A DNA stretch of 21,393 nucleotides from an uncultured Oscillospiraceae bacterium (GTDB lineage Bacteria > Bacillota > Clostridia > Oscillospirales > Oscillospiraceae), in assembly GCA_934589525.1 (NCBI GenBank), contig CAKTOB010000036.1:1-21393 (forward strand). The letters run 5' to 3'. Each line of letters begins with the position of its first letter. Position 1 is the stretch's first letter. The notes beneath the pieces are model-generated. The model was not told the DNA's origin, did no database searches, and saw only the letters and a program-made list of their open reading frames with translations. Positions 6,940 to 15,414 of this stretch are shown here, one piece after another. The translations under genes were made by a program, and so were the position numbers.

Positions 6940-8667
6940 ATGAAGGATGGGGGCTTTCGCCCAAACCGGGTGGCGGATTATTTTCGGGCGGAGTGGCGGG
7001 TGCTGCTGGCGGTGAGTTTGTCCGGCGTTGTTTACAATGTGGGGCTCATTGCCGCCCCTTGGTTTGAGGGGGCCATGACCGGGAAGCTGGTGGAAATTTT
7101 GACCCAGAGTAGCGGGCTAAAACCCATGCTTCCCCTGGCTCTGGGCTATGGGCTGGTGACCCTGGTGGTCCAGGGCAGCCGGTTTGTGAAGCGGTTTTAT
7201 GTCCGGCGGTTTGCCAACAATGTAAACCGGCGGATGAAGGCCCTGCTCTTTGGGAGCCTGGTCCGCAAAAGCCGGGAGGCCCTGGGCGAAGAGGGGGAAG
7301 GGGGCATCCTGACCCGGGCGCTGGCGGATGTGGACGACTGCGTGGAGGGCATGCGGAAATTCACCACGGAGCTTTTTGATACCGGGGTGGCCTTGCTTGC
7401 CTACAGTGCCATGCTGCTGGCCTACGACTGGCGGCTGGCCCTGTGCTGCATGGCCTTTCCCCCTGTCAGCTATTACGCCGCAGAGAAGCTGAAGACTGCG
7501 GTCCAGCACTCCGGGGCGGCCCTGAAGGTCCAAAACGGCAAACTCAACGCCGAGACCCTGGACCGGGGCCGGAATGCCGTGACCTACCGGGTCTATGGCC
7601 GGGAGGAGGCCCGGCGGGCAGACTACGAAAAAACCCTGGCAGACTATGAGGCCGCCGCAGTCCGGGCGGGGGTATGGAAGGAAATGATGCCGCCCCTTTA
7701 CCGGGTGCTCTCCGGGGCGGGGGTGCTGTTTGTATTCTGGTTCGGCCAGAAAAACGTCCTGGGCACCGGCTGGAGCAGCTGGGATATTGGGGCCTTTACG
7801 GCCTTTTTGTCCTGCTTTTTAAGGCTTTCCACCAAGTCCGCCAGTGCCGGAAAGCTGTTTAACGCCGTGCAGAAGGCCCAGGTGTCCTGGCAGCGTTTAA
7901 AGCCCGTGCTGCCCTCGGCGCTTTCGCCGGAGGAGCCGGTGGAGCCGGCAGCGGCCGGGGAGCTGCGGGTGGAGAACCTGCGCTATGGCTATGGGGAACG
8001 CCCCATTTTGGACGGCATCAGCTTCTCCCTCCGGCCCGGCCAGATCCTGGGCATCACCGGGGAGGTGGCCTGCGGAAAATCCACCCTGGGAAAGGTCTTT
8101 CTGGGGGAGGGAGCTTATGAGGGCTCCGTCACTTTTGGGGGTCGGGAGCTGCGGCAGCTGCGGCCCGGGGAGCTTTACGCCCGGGTGGGCTATCTGGGCC
8201 ATGACCCGGAACTTTTTGACTGCGGCATCGGGGAGAATGTGACCCTGGGCGGGGCAGAAGACCCCATGCCCTATCTGAAGGCGGTGTGCCTGGAGGAAGA
8301 GGTTTCCCAAATGGAGGCGGGGATCTCTACCCTGGTGGGCAGCGGCGGCCTCCGGCTCTCCGGCGGTCAGGCCCAGCGGCTGGCCCTGGCCCGGACGCTG
8401 TACAACCGCCGCCCGGTGCTGATTCTGGACGACCCCTTTTCCGCCCTGGACCGGCAGACGGAGGAGGAAATTTTTGAAAACCTCCGGGGGCTGACCCAGG
8501 ACAGCGGGGTGATTTTGCTGTCCCATCGGCTGTATCTGTTCCCAAAGCTTTCTCAGGTGGGGTATTTGGAGCGGGGGAAGCTGACCCTGGGAACCCATCA
8601 GGAGCTGATGGAACGCTGTCCCGGCTACCGGGCCCGGTTTGAGGAACAAAAGGGGGGAACACCGTGA
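6940..8667 (+). CDS. ABC exporter half-transporter, subunit A (degenerate Walker B)
   Basis: This fused membrane/ATPase half-transporter of 575 residues forms an exporter with the next gene. The membrane domain (about 1-310) is of the ABC exporter type. The ATPase domain has Walker A GEVACGKST (374-382, Lys380), canonical signature LSGGQ (473-477), Walker B LILDDP with Asp497, and the switch His529. The residue after Walker B, usually the catalytic Glu, is Asp498. I chose the ATG at 6940 because the predicted transcript start near 6911 leaves an ATG at 6919 without room for a ribosome site, but 6919 stays possible. The substrate is unknown: there is no peptidase domain, regulator or dedicated cargo gene next to it. 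Confidence 0.9.
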   Translation: MKDGGFRPNRVADYFRAEWRVLLAVSLSGVVYNVGLIAAPWFEGAMTGKLVEILTQSSGLKPMLPLALGYGLVTLVVQGSRFVKRFYVRRFANNVNRRMKALLFGSLVRKSREALGEEGEGGILTRALADVDDCVEGMRKFTTELFDTGVALLAYSAMLLAYDWRLALCCMAFPPVSYYAAEKLKTAVQHSGAALKVQNGKLNAETLDRGRNAVTYRVYGREEARRADYEKTLADYEAAAVRAGVWKEMMPPLYRVLSGAGVLFVFWFGQKNVLGTGWSSWDIGAFTAFLSCFLRLSTKSASAGKLFNAVQKAQVSWQRLKPVLPSALSPEEPVEPAAAGELRVENLRYGYGERPILDGISFSLRPGQILGITGEVACGKSTLGKVFLGEGAYEGSVTFGGRELRQLRPGELYARVGYLGHDPELFDCGIGENVTLGGAEDPMPYLKAVCLEEEVSQMEAGISTLVGSGGLRLSGGQAQRLALARTLYNRRPVLILDDPFSALDRQTEEEIFENLRGLTQDSGVILLSHRLYLFPKLSQVGYLERGKLTLGTHQELMERCPGYRARFEEQKGGTP

Positions 8668-10280
8668 AGAATAAAACCGTAAAAACCGTGATTCTGGAAA
8701 CGGTGAAGACCCATTTGGGGCTGTCTCTTCTGATTTTTATGGCGGTGCTGGGGGCCGTGGGGGCGGGACTGCTGCCGCCGCTGGTGCTGGGGAAGATCGT
8801 GGACGGTCTGGCCCAGGGAGCCCCGGCCCCTCTGGGGTGGATTTTAGGCTATTTTGGGCTCATGGTTCTGGCGGGGGTGCTGGAATCCGGCCGGGAGGTG
8901 CTGCTGACGGTCTTCGGCCAGAAGATCACCCGAAGCCTGCGGCAGAGCCTGATGGAAAAATACACCTGCCTGACCACCCAGGGCCTGACCCGGTTGGAGC
9001 CGGGAAGCCTGGTATCCCGGCTGGTAGGGGATGTGGACACGGTGGAGGAGCTGTTTTCCACAGGGGTTGTGAGTATGTTTGCGGACCTGTGCAAAATCAT
9101 CAGCATTCTGGCGGTGATCTGGGTCCAAAACCGGGGGCTGAGTCTGCTGTTGCTGCCGGTACTGCCGGGGCTCTATCTGTTTACCCGGCGTGTTCAGAAG
9201 AAGACCTTGAAAGCCCAGCTGGAAAACCGTCAGGCCGTCAGCCGGGCGGCGGGGCTGGTGCCCCAGACCCTGCACAACATCCGCACGGTCCACTGTCTTG
9301 GGAAGGAAGAGTACATGGTGGGCCAATACGGCAAGGCCATTGAAAAAAGCTATAGCGCCATGGAGCGGACCAATTTTTATGACGCCATTTACTCCCCGGT
9401 GGTGCTGGGCACCAATGCGGTGGTGGTGGCGGCGGTGATGCTGCTGTCCGCCTCCGGGAATCCCCGGGTGCTGACCCTTTTCGGCATGAGCGCCGGAACG
9501 GCGGTGGCGGTGATGAATTACATCGGCCAGATCTTTGCCCCTGTGGAAAGCCTGGGCATGGAAATCCAGACCATCCAGTCCGCCGCCGCGGGCATCCGGC
9601 GGATCGACGAGTTCCTGGGCTGGCCGGAGCGGGCTCCAATGGAGCAGACCCCGGAGGTCCCCGGTGCGCCCTGCGTGGAGCTGCGGCATGTGACCTTCGG
9701 ATACGACGAAGAGCCGGTGCTGCGGGACGTTTCCATGAAGGTGGAGTCCGGGGAACAGGTGACCATCCGGGGCCGCACCGGAGCGGGGAAAAGCACCCTG
9801 CTGAAGCTGCTGCTGGGGCTGTACCGACCGGACCGGGGGGCGGTGCTGTTCCACGGGGCCAGCTCCATTCCGGAAAACCGGCGGCGGCAACGGGTGGGCT
9901 ATGTGGAGCAGCGCTTTCACATGGTCCCGGGGACGGTGGCGGACCAGATCACCCTTTGGGATGACCGCATCACCCGGGAGCAGACCGTAAAGGCCGCCAC
10001 TCTGGCAGGCCTCCACCCGGCCATTCTGGCCCTGCCAAAGGGCTATGACACCCCCTGCACCCCGGAGCTCTTTTCCCAGGGTCAGTGGCAGCTATTATCC
10101 ATTGCCCGGGCGGTGGTACTGGAGCCGGAGCTGCTGCTTCTGGACGAGATCACCGCCAACCTGGATGCGGAAACGGAACGGCAGGTCTTAGAGACCCTGA
10201 ATGCGGCGGCCGAAAACCGCACGGTCATCTCCATCTCCCACCGCCCCCAGGCCAAAACCGGCCGGGTCATCGAGCTGTGA
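8664..10280 (+). CDS. ABC exporter half-transporter, subunit B (degenerate signature motif)
   Basis: This second half-transporter, 538 residues, starts at a GTG inside the stop of subunit A (GTGA overlap, AGGGGGG upstream), so translation is coupled. Membrane segments occupy about 15-300. The ATPase domain has Walker A GRTGAGKST (370-378, Lys376), a Q-loop near YVEQRF, Walker B LLLLDE with Asp494 and catalytic Glu495, and His526. Its signature is FSQGQ (470-474) instead of LSGGQ. Together with Asp498 in subunit A this predicts one working and one degenerate ATP site, as in TM287/288- or BmrCD-type heterodimers. No terminator is evident; repeat DNA follows. Confidence 0.9.
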   Translation: MKNKTVKTVILETVKTHLGLSLLIFMAVLGAVGAGLLPPLVLGKIVDGLAQGAPAPLGWILGYFGLMVLAGVLESGREVLLTVFGQKITRSLRQSLMEKYTCLTTQGLTRLEPGSLVSRLVGDVDTVEELFSTGVVSMFADLCKIISILAVIWVQNRGLSLLLLPVLPGLYLFTRRVQKKTLKAQLENRQAVSRAAGLVPQTLHNIRTVHCLGKEEYMVGQYGKAIEKSYSAMERTNFYDAIYSPVVLGTNAVVVAAVMLLSASGNPRVLTLFGMSAGTAVAVMNYIGQIFAPVESLGMEIQTIQSAAAGIRRIDEFLGWPERAPMEQTPEVPGAPCVELRHVTFGYDEEPVLRDVSMKVESGEQVTIRGRTGAGKSTLLKLLLGLYRPDRGAVLFHGASSIPENRRRQRVGYVEQRFHMVPGTVADQITLWDDRITREQTVKAATLAGLHPAILALPKGYDTPCTPELFSQGQWQLLSIARAVVLEPELLLLDEITANLDAETERQVLETLNAAAENRTVISISHRPQAKTGRVIEL

Positions 10281-10739
10281 TGGGGAAGAGCGTTCATCGA
10301 TCGTTTCGTCTATCACTTCGGCTTGCAAAATGATGGAGGAACGGGTATAAGGGCAAAGCTAGTGGAGGAATCCACCACGTTGGAATATGAACCAACGCAA
10401 GGTAAAATCTGCTGCTTGGGAAGATTCCTCGGCTCACTTTCGTTCGCTCGGAATGACATATACGGTGGGTTCTACCTCTGCGCCCGTTGTTCCTACAATG
10501 CGGAACGTGGTACTGCGCCTCATCCACCGCCTATGGCGGTCCCCCTTCCCCGAAGGGGAAGGTCTTGCGTGGCACCATTCATCCCCACGGGTTGCATTCG
10601 TTACGCACCCGGAACGGCACACAGGCCGTTCCCTACGGTTTCGCTGATGGGTGGATTTTTTACCCAACGTATTCCAAAAACGGACACGTCCGTCCCACCG
10701 ATAATTGTCAATTGTCAACTGTCAACTTCCCTCTTCCCC
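10281..10739. repeat. Intergenic repeat mosaic upstream of moxR
   Basis: About 460 bp with no convincing gene. It contains a degenerate relative of the 2576-2696 hairpin (about 10360-10462, with GGAGGAATCCACC on the left and CTCGGAATGACAT on the right). Further on is a reversed copy (10565-10726) of the element found at 14899-15091. Open frames running through here into moxR are excluded because the moxR promoter lies downstream of them. Confidence 0.72.
10565..10726 (-). repeat. Inverted copy of the composite repeat, left of the moxR operon
   Basis: Read on the minus strand from 10726: tandem TTGACAG/TTGACAA heptamers, AATTATCGGTGGGACGG, ACGTGTCCGTTTTTGG, a GGAACGGC/GCCGTTCC hairpin and a CCCGTG(C/G)GG(T/A)TGAA module. 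This is the same order of parts as 14899-15091 on the plus strand, aligned with scattered substitutions and one indel near the heptamers. Confidence 0.85.
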
Positions 10740-10768
10740 TTGTTTTTCTTCCGGTTTTCCGGTATAAT
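10740..10768 (+). promoter_or_regulatory. Predicted sigma-A promoter of the moxR operon
   Basis: TTGTTT (10740-10745), a 17-bp spacer and a perfect TATAAT (10763-10768). The start of transcription would be near 10775, leaving a short leader with AAAAAGGAGG before the moxR ATG. Confidence 0.75.
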
Positions 10769-10801
10769 AAAGGTCCATTTTTCAAAAAGGAGGGCTTTGT
10801 G

Positions 10802-11752
10802 ATGCAGACCCGTGAGAGTGAGGTCGTCAGCAGCGTTCATGAGATTTTAGACCAGGTGCGCCGGGTGATCGTTGGCAAGGATGAGGCGCTTTTGTGGGCC
10901 TTGGCGGCGATTCTGGCCCGGGGGCATATTCTGCTGGAGGACATTCCCGGGGTGGGGAAGACCACCATGGCCCTGTCCTTTGCCCGGGCGCTGGACCTGG
11001 AATACGGGCGCATCCAGTTTACCCCGGATGTGCTGCCCTCGGATATTACGGGCTACTCTGTGCCCGACCCTCAGGGGGGACTGACCTACCGGCCCGGTGG
11101 CATTTTGTGCAATCTGTTTCTGGCGGACGAACTGAACCGGGCCACCTCCCGCACCCAGTCGGCCCTGCTGGAGGCCATGGAGGAGGGGCAGGTCACCGTG
11201 GACGGCATCAGCCACCCTCTGCCCCAGCCCTTTGTGGTCATTGCCACCCAGAACCCCGTGGGCGCCGCGGGAACCCAGCTGCTGCCGGACAGTCAGGTGG
11301 ACCGGTTTGCCCTGCGGCTGACCCTGGGCTACCCCGCACCCCGGGACGAGGTGGCCATGATCAAAAACCGTCAGGGCGGAAACCCACTGTCCGATGTTCG
11401 GCCCTGCCTCACCCGGTCCCGGCTCCTGGCCCTGCAAAAGGAGGTGGACAAGACCTATTTAAGCGACAGCGTCATTACTTATCTGGTGGCCCTGTGCGAT
11501 GCCACCCGGAAGCACGAGGGCTTTTCCCGAGGGGCCAGCCCCCGGGCCACCCTGTCCGCCGCCGCCATGGCCAAGGCTGTGGCCCAGCTCCGGGGCCGGG
11601 ACTATGTGGTGCCCGGAGACATCAAGGAGGTCTTTCTGCCCACCATGAGCCACCGGATGCAGCTGTCCACCCGGGCGGAAAGTCAGGGCAGGACCGTAGA
11701 GCAGGTGCTGACCTCCATTCTGGAGTCCACCCCCGCCCCCAAGCTCCGCTGA
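10802..11752 (+). CDS. MoxR-family AAA+ ATPase
   Basis: This is a 316-residue AAA+ ATPase of the MoxR group, cytoplasmic, thought to act as a chaperone-like remodeller for proteins encoded beside it. Walker A is GVGKTT (50-55), Walker B with the family-typical continuation is ADELNRA (108-114), sensor 1 is ATQNP (148-152), and DSQVDRF follows near 163. The C-terminal lid domain is present. The ATG at 10802 has AAGGAGG about seven bases upstream and lies downstream of a good promoter; the longer frame from 10487 only reads repeat DNA. The stop (TGATG) overlaps the DUF58 start by one base. All catalytic motifs look intact. Confidence 0.95.
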   Translation: MQTRESEVVSSVHEILDQVRRVIVGKDEALLWALAAILARGHILLEDIPGVGKTTMALSFARALDLEYGRIQFTPDVLPSDITGYSVPDPQGGLTYRPGGILCNLFLADELNRATSRTQSALLEAMEEGQVTVDGISHPLPQPFVVIATQNPVGAAGTQLLPDSQVDRFALRLTLGYPAPRDEVAMIKNRQGGNPLSDVRPCLTRSRLLALQKEVDKTYLSDSVITYLVALCDATRKHEGFSRGASPRATLSAAAMAKAVAQLRGRDYVVPGDIKEVFLPTMSHRMQLSTRAESQGRTVEQVLTSILESTPAPKLR

Positions 11753-12657
11753 TGCGCCGGGCCTGTTATTTCCTGGGGCTTCTGGGCTGCGGGCTGTGGT
11801 ATCTGCTTAGCGGCAGCTTTCTGGGGTGGGTGCTGCTGCTGTCCATGCTGGCCCTGCCCGGGCTCTCCCTTCTATTGAGCCTTCCGGCCCTTCTGGGCTT
11901 TCAGATGGCCCCGGCGGGGCCGGACCGGCTGATGCCCGGGGAGACCGGTACCTTTTTGCTGCTGGGCAGCTGCAATGCCCCCATGGTCCCCTTCCGGGGG
12001 CGGCTGCGTTTTCGGAACCTGCGGACGGGAAAGGTGACAAATTATGATGAAAACACCGGCTTTTGCCCCCCGTGCTCCGGGGGCTGGGAGATTTATCTTG
12101 CAAAATGCCGGGTGTCGGACTATTTGGGACTCTTCTCCCTGCCGGTCCGGCACAAAGGCCGTCAGCGGCTGCTGGTGCTGCCCAGGCCCCAGCCGGCCCA
12201 GGACCTTCCGGACTTTGGCACCGGCCCCGGCATCCGCTGGAAGCCCAGTCAAAGCCCCTTCGGGGAAAACCACGAGTTCCGGTCCTACCGGCCCGGGGAC
12301 GGCCTCAATACCGTCCACTGGAAGCTGACGGCCAAAACCGGCGAACTCACCGTCCGGGAGGCCCAGGAGCCCGTCCGGCCTCTGGCCTGCCTGTGTCTGA
12401 GCCTTTACGGCACCGACGAAGAGGCAGACCGGGTGCTGGGGCAGCTTCTGTGGCTGGGGGAATTTCTGCTGGACCGGGGTCTTTCTCTGGAAATTCGGGC
12501 CGCCGAGAACCAGGGCATCCGCATTTTAAGGGCCGCTGACAAAGAAGCCCTTCGGGCCGCCCTGGAGACCCTGCTGACCCTCCAGGCCCCCGCCGCCCCC
12601 GACCTTCCGGAGCCCGGGGCCGCCAGTTGGCGCTTTACCTTGGGAGGAAGCCTATGA
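11752..12657 (+). CDS. DUF58 domain protein
   Basis: This 301-residue protein is the usual partner of MoxR. Two hydrophobic segments lie within residues 4-48, followed by a soluble domain. The DUF58 hallmark YRPGDGLNTVHWKLTAKTG starts near residue 178 and runs into LTVRE. The biochemical role of DUF58 is not established; its domain is often described as von Willebrand-like, and it may be the client or adaptor linking the ATPase to the membrane enzyme. It starts in the moxR stop and ends with an ATGA overlap with the next gene, so the three products are probably made in fixed proportion. No ribosome site of its own is evident, which supports coupling. Confidence 0.9.
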   Translation: MRRACYFLGLLGCGLWYLLSGSFLGWVLLLSMLALPGLSLLLSLPALLGFQMAPAGPDRLMPGETGTFLLLGSCNAPMVPFRGRLRFRNLRTGKVTNYDENTGFCPPCSGGWEIYLAKCRVSDYLGLFSLPVRHKGRQRLLVLPRPQPAQDLPDFGTGPGIRWKPSQSPFGENHEFRSYRPGDGLNTVHWKLTAKTGELTVREAQEPVRPLACLCLSLYGTDEEADRVLGQLLWLGEFLLDRGLSLEIRAAENQGIRILRAADKEALRAALETLLTLQAPAAPDLPEPGAASWRFTLGGSL

Positions 12658-14597
12658 AACACACGGTTTCTCAAATTCTTTCGGTACTGACCGTGGGACT
12701 GCTGCTGCCTCTGGGGGCGGTGGAGACCCTGTGCAATATCTATTTGCTGCCCCATTCTTTTAAAATCTGCGCCCTGACCTCCACGCTGGTCTGCCTTCTG
12801 TGTCTGCTTCTGCTGCCCCGGCGGCGGGGAAATGTCCTTCTCCTGGGGCTCACGGCCCTGGGCCTGGGGTTTCTCTGGAGCCTCCCGGAGGCCCGGGCCC
12901 AGGGGAAGGGGCTTCTCATGGCCCTGTCCGGCCTTTTGGACAGCGTGTACCACTGGGGCTACCTGGACTTTCCCGGCCCGGCGGACCGGTTCACGATCCC
13001 TCTGGCAGCCTACACGGGGCTCCTTTCCCTATGCGTTTGCCGGACCCTTCTGCGGCGGAAAAGCTGCTTTGCATCCCTGGCGCTGTGCGTGCCCATTTTG
13101 GTGCTCTGCGGTCTGCTGCCCGGGGCCATGCCCGCCTACCCGGGGCTTCTTTCCTGGGTGGCCGGGGTCATGCTGCTGCTCCTCACCTCCGGCAGCTGGG
13201 GGAACGCCCCGGCCCAGGGGGCAAAGCTGACGCTGTGGTCCCTGCCCGGGGTGGCGGCGGTCTGCCTGGGGCTGGTGCTTCTCAATCCCCAGGCCGCCTA
13301 TCGGGACTATGCCGCCCCCTATCGGGATGCCCTCTTTGCCCGGCTTCAGGAGCCTATGGAAAAAGCCCGGCTCCCCCAGGCCCTGATTCCCAAGCCCCAG
13401 TACACTCAGGACCTGGCGGCCCTTACCGGCCAGGACCGGGGGGCCCTGCCCATTCTGGTGGTCACGGCCCCCACCTCCCAAGAGCTGTACCTCCGGGGGC
13501 AGGCCTTCACCCGCTACACGGGGCTGGGCTGGGAGGCGGCGCCGGAAGAGATCGAAGCCTTTACGGGCTGGGGCGACCCTCTGGGGGAAGTCCGCATTCA
13601 GACCCTGGCCCTGCAAAGCGTCCTCTATCTGCCCTATTACCCGGAATCCGGCACGGTGCTCACCGGCGGATGCCTGGAAAACCGGGCGGGGCTGTTGTCC
13701 TACAGTTTTTCCCAGTACCCCCGGGGCGGGGCCGCTTCGGAAGAACTGCTTGCCCAATGCACTGCCCTGCCGGAGGACACCGCCGCCTGGGCGAAAGGCT
13801 ACTCGTTTTCCGGCAGCACCACCCAGGTCATCGCCTCTCAAATCGCCGGTCTGGTTCAAAACTGCGCCATCTATGACAAGCACACCGGACCCATGCCCCC
13901 GGAGGAACCGGATTTTGCCCGGTGGTTTTTAGAGCGCAGCGACCGGGGCTACTGCGTCCACTATGCCACCGCCGCCGTGGTGCTCCTCCGGAGCCAGGGC
14001 ATCCCCGCCCGGTATGTAACGGGCTTCCTCTGCACCCCGGAGGCGGGAACGCCCACGGTGGTCACCAGCGACCAGGCCCACGCCTGGGCGGAGTACTATG
14101 ACAGAAGCCTGGGCTCCTGGCAGATCCTGGAGGCCACCGCCCCGGACAGCGGAGAGCGCACCCCGGTGCCCAGGGCGGAGGCCACCGTCCCGCCTACCGC
14201 TTCCCAGGAGCCCCCGGAAACCCAGCCGGTGTCTTCCCCTGCCCCGCCGGTCAAACAGCGGCATCCGTGGCCCCTGTGGCTGCTGGTGCTTCCCTTGCTG
14301 CTGCCCCCCGGGCGGTGGACGGTGGTGCTTCTGCGCCGCCGGTATCGCCGGGCCTTTCCCCCCAACAAGCGCTGCCTTCTTTGGTGGCGGGAGGCCCAGA
14401 CCCTGGGGAAAGCCCTGGGGGAGCCCCCGCCGGAGCAGCTCCTGGACCTGGCCCAGCGGGCCAAATACAGCCGCCACCGGCTGACCTCCATGGATTTGCA
14501 GCCATTTGAGGACTACTGTGACCACTGCCGCCGGGAGCTGGAAAAGCGGCCCCTTTACCAGCGGCTCTATTACAAATACATCCGATTCCTCTACTGA
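12654..14597 (+). CDS. Transglutaminase-like membrane protein (TgpA type)
   Basis: This 647-residue membrane protein has about six N-terminal helices (1-205), an extracellular domain with a transglutaminase core, one further helix (about 545-565) and a roughly 80-residue cytoplasmic tail. The catalytic Cys434 lies in GYCVHYA and His476 in AHAWAEYY. The third position of the triad, often Asp in a DPT context, is Glu493 in ILEATAP, a variation I believe is common in Firmicutes members. GGGAGG precedes the ATG. A Pro/Thr-rich linker (about 505-540) joins core and last helix. Related proteins (TgpA of Pseudomonas) are tied to envelope function; substrates are unknown. Whether it acts as cross-linker or protease cannot be told from sequence. 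Confidence 0.9.
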   Translation: MKHTVSQILSVLTVGLLLPLGAVETLCNIYLLPHSFKICALTSTLVCLLCLLLLPRRRGNVLLLGLTALGLGFLWSLPEARAQGKGLLMALSGLLDSVYHWGYLDFPGPADRFTIPLAAYTGLLSLCVCRTLLRRKSCFASLALCVPILVLCGLLPGAMPAYPGLLSWVAGVMLLLLTSGSWGNAPAQGAKLTLWSLPGVAAVCLGLVLLNPQAAYRDYAAPYRDALFARLQEPMEKARLPQALIPKPQYTQDLAALTGQDRGALPILVVTAPTSQELYLRGQAFTRYTGLGWEAAPEEIEAFTGWGDPLGEVRIQTLALQSVLYLPYYPESGTVLTGGCLENRAGLLSYSFSQYPRGGAASEELLAQCTALPEDTAAWAKGYSFSGSTTQVIASQIAGLVQNCAIYDKHTGPMPPEEPDFARWFLERSDRGYCVHYATAAVVLLRSQGIPARYVTGFLCTPEAGTPTVVTSDQAHAWAEYYDRSLGSWQILEATAPDSGERTPVPRAEATVPPTASQEPPETQPVSSPAPPVKQRHPWPLWLLVLPLLLPPGRWTVVLLRRRYRRAFPPNKRCLLWWREAQTLGKALGEPPPEQLLDLAQRAKYSRHRLTSMDLQPFEDYCDHCRRELEKRPLYQRLYYKYIRFLY

Positions 14598-14616
14598 ACT
14601 GAAAGGAACCATCCCT

Positions 14617-14910
14617 ATGGAAGAAAAATTCATTGCCGCATGGCAAAAAAGCCGAGAAAAAGCCCAGGAGCTGGGGATCAAAATGCGTCCCATTGACCCG
14701 GACCGGGCCCTCAAAACCGCCCAACACCTGCTCTCCGGCAACCGCACCAGCGACGGCTTCCAGGCCCTGGCCCAAAAAGGCGCCCTGAACCTCTCCCTGG
14801 AAGCCCTGGCCGTAGACCCCCGGTTCACCGCCCTGTTCACCGACGATGAGGCCACGACGGCGCTGACAAGGCTTCTGGAAGCGGGATACTTTGGGGGAGT
14901 TGACAGTTGA
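14617..14910 (+). CDS. 97-aa protein of unknown function, last gene of the moxR operon
   Basis: I do not recognise this protein. The ATG at 14617, 19 bp after the transglutaminase stop, has GAAAGGA upstream, and the gene lacks its own promoter, so it is probably co-transcribed with the moxR set. The product is soluble and looks mostly helical (EEKFIAAWQKSREKAQEL, DPDRALKTAQHLLSG, DDEATTALTRLLEAGYF), without Cys and without signal or membrane segments. Its last residues, Val-Asp-Ser, and the TGA are read from the GTTGACAGTTGACAG heptamer repeat, so the repeat may have trimmed or replaced the original C-terminus. A longer frame reaching back to 14506 overlaps the previous gene and is unlikely. 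Confidence 0.75.
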   Translation: MEEKFIAAWQKSREKAQELGIKMRPIDPDRALKTAQHLLSGNRTSDGFQALAQKGALNLSLEALAVDPRFTALFTDDEATTALTRLLEAGYFGGVDS

Positions 14911-15091
14911 CAGTTTTTTCCAAATTGACAATGGACAATTGACAATTGACAATTATTGGGGGACAGACGTGTCCGTTCTTGAAATACGTCGGTTAAAAAA
15001 AACACCAATCAGTGAAACTGTAGGGAACGGCCTGTGTGCCGTTCCGGGAACGTGGCGAATAGAACCCGTGCGGTTGAAGGGAACCGCGCAA
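14899..15091 (+). repeat. Composite repeat, right of the moxR operon
   Basis: In order: GTTGACAGTTGACAG (14899-14913), a T-rich spacer, further TTGACAA heptamers (to 14957), TTGGGGGACAGACGTG, GGAACGGC/GCCGTTCC, and a CCCGTGCGGTTGAA module. It is the reverse complement of 10565-10726. A shorter relative begins at 2060. Confidence 0.85.
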
Positions 15092-15379
15092 TGTAGCGGC
15101 GATGATTCATCGCCATAAAACGTTGCATATACACCCCGTGCGGTTGAACGGTATAACCTTCCAGTGTATCCGTAGGGGCGGCAAATCTGCCGCCCCTACT
15201 CTCCATCGCAAAAATTTCCCTTTTTCTCTTTTAAAACCCTGTTCTATTTTGTTGTTTTCCGCATTCTCGGTACTTTTTTATCGATAATTCGAAGAACTAA
15301 AATATGCACAAATAACGCTGCTTTTGTTTGGAAATTCTTTGTTGAATCTGTCATAAATCATAAAATTGCATCAGAACTA
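14911..15379. other. Repeat DNA followed by AT-rich zone upstream of fhs
   Basis: No gene is visible. After the composite repeat come a copy of the GGCGATGATTCATCGCC palindrome (15093-15121, matching 2131-2159), another CCCGTGCGGTTGAA module and a 12-bp perfect hairpin (15172-15199). From about 15205 the base composition switches to AT-rich, which could help promoter opening. A weaker promoter-like pair, TTGTTG (15339-15344) and TAAAAT (15361-15366), with a 16-bp spacer, lies within it. Confidence 0.65.
15172..15199. repeat. Perfect 12-bp hairpin, possible terminator of the moxR operon
   Basis: GTAGGGGCGGCA (15172-15183) pairs fully with TGCCGCCCCTAC (15188-15199) around AATC. There is no T-tract directly after, so termination would be imperfect. 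The left arm recurs at 21312-21323, where the right arm is missing. Confidence 0.7.
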
Positions 15380-15408
15380 TTGACAGAAAACCCAAAAAGT
15401 GCTATTCT
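15380..15408 (+). promoter_or_regulatory. Consensus sigma-A promoter of the fhs operon
   Basis: A perfect TTGACA (15380-15385), a 17-bp spacer and TATTCT (15403-15408). Transcription would begin at A15415 or a neighbour. AT-rich DNA lies upstream. This is the strongest-looking promoter in the window and fits the high-expression codon use of fhs. Confidence 0.85.
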
Positions 15409-15414
15409 TCTTTC

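Noticed and set aside
10487..10801. N-terminal extension of MoxR by 105 codons
   Set aside because: The extension translates repeat DNA and lies upstream of the predicted promoter; the ATG at 10802 has an ideal ribosome site.
14130..14132. Glu493 at the third triad position of the transglutaminase as a sign of inactivity
   Set aside because: Glu in this position is, to my knowledge, frequent in Firmicutes members of the family, and Cys434 and His476 are intact.
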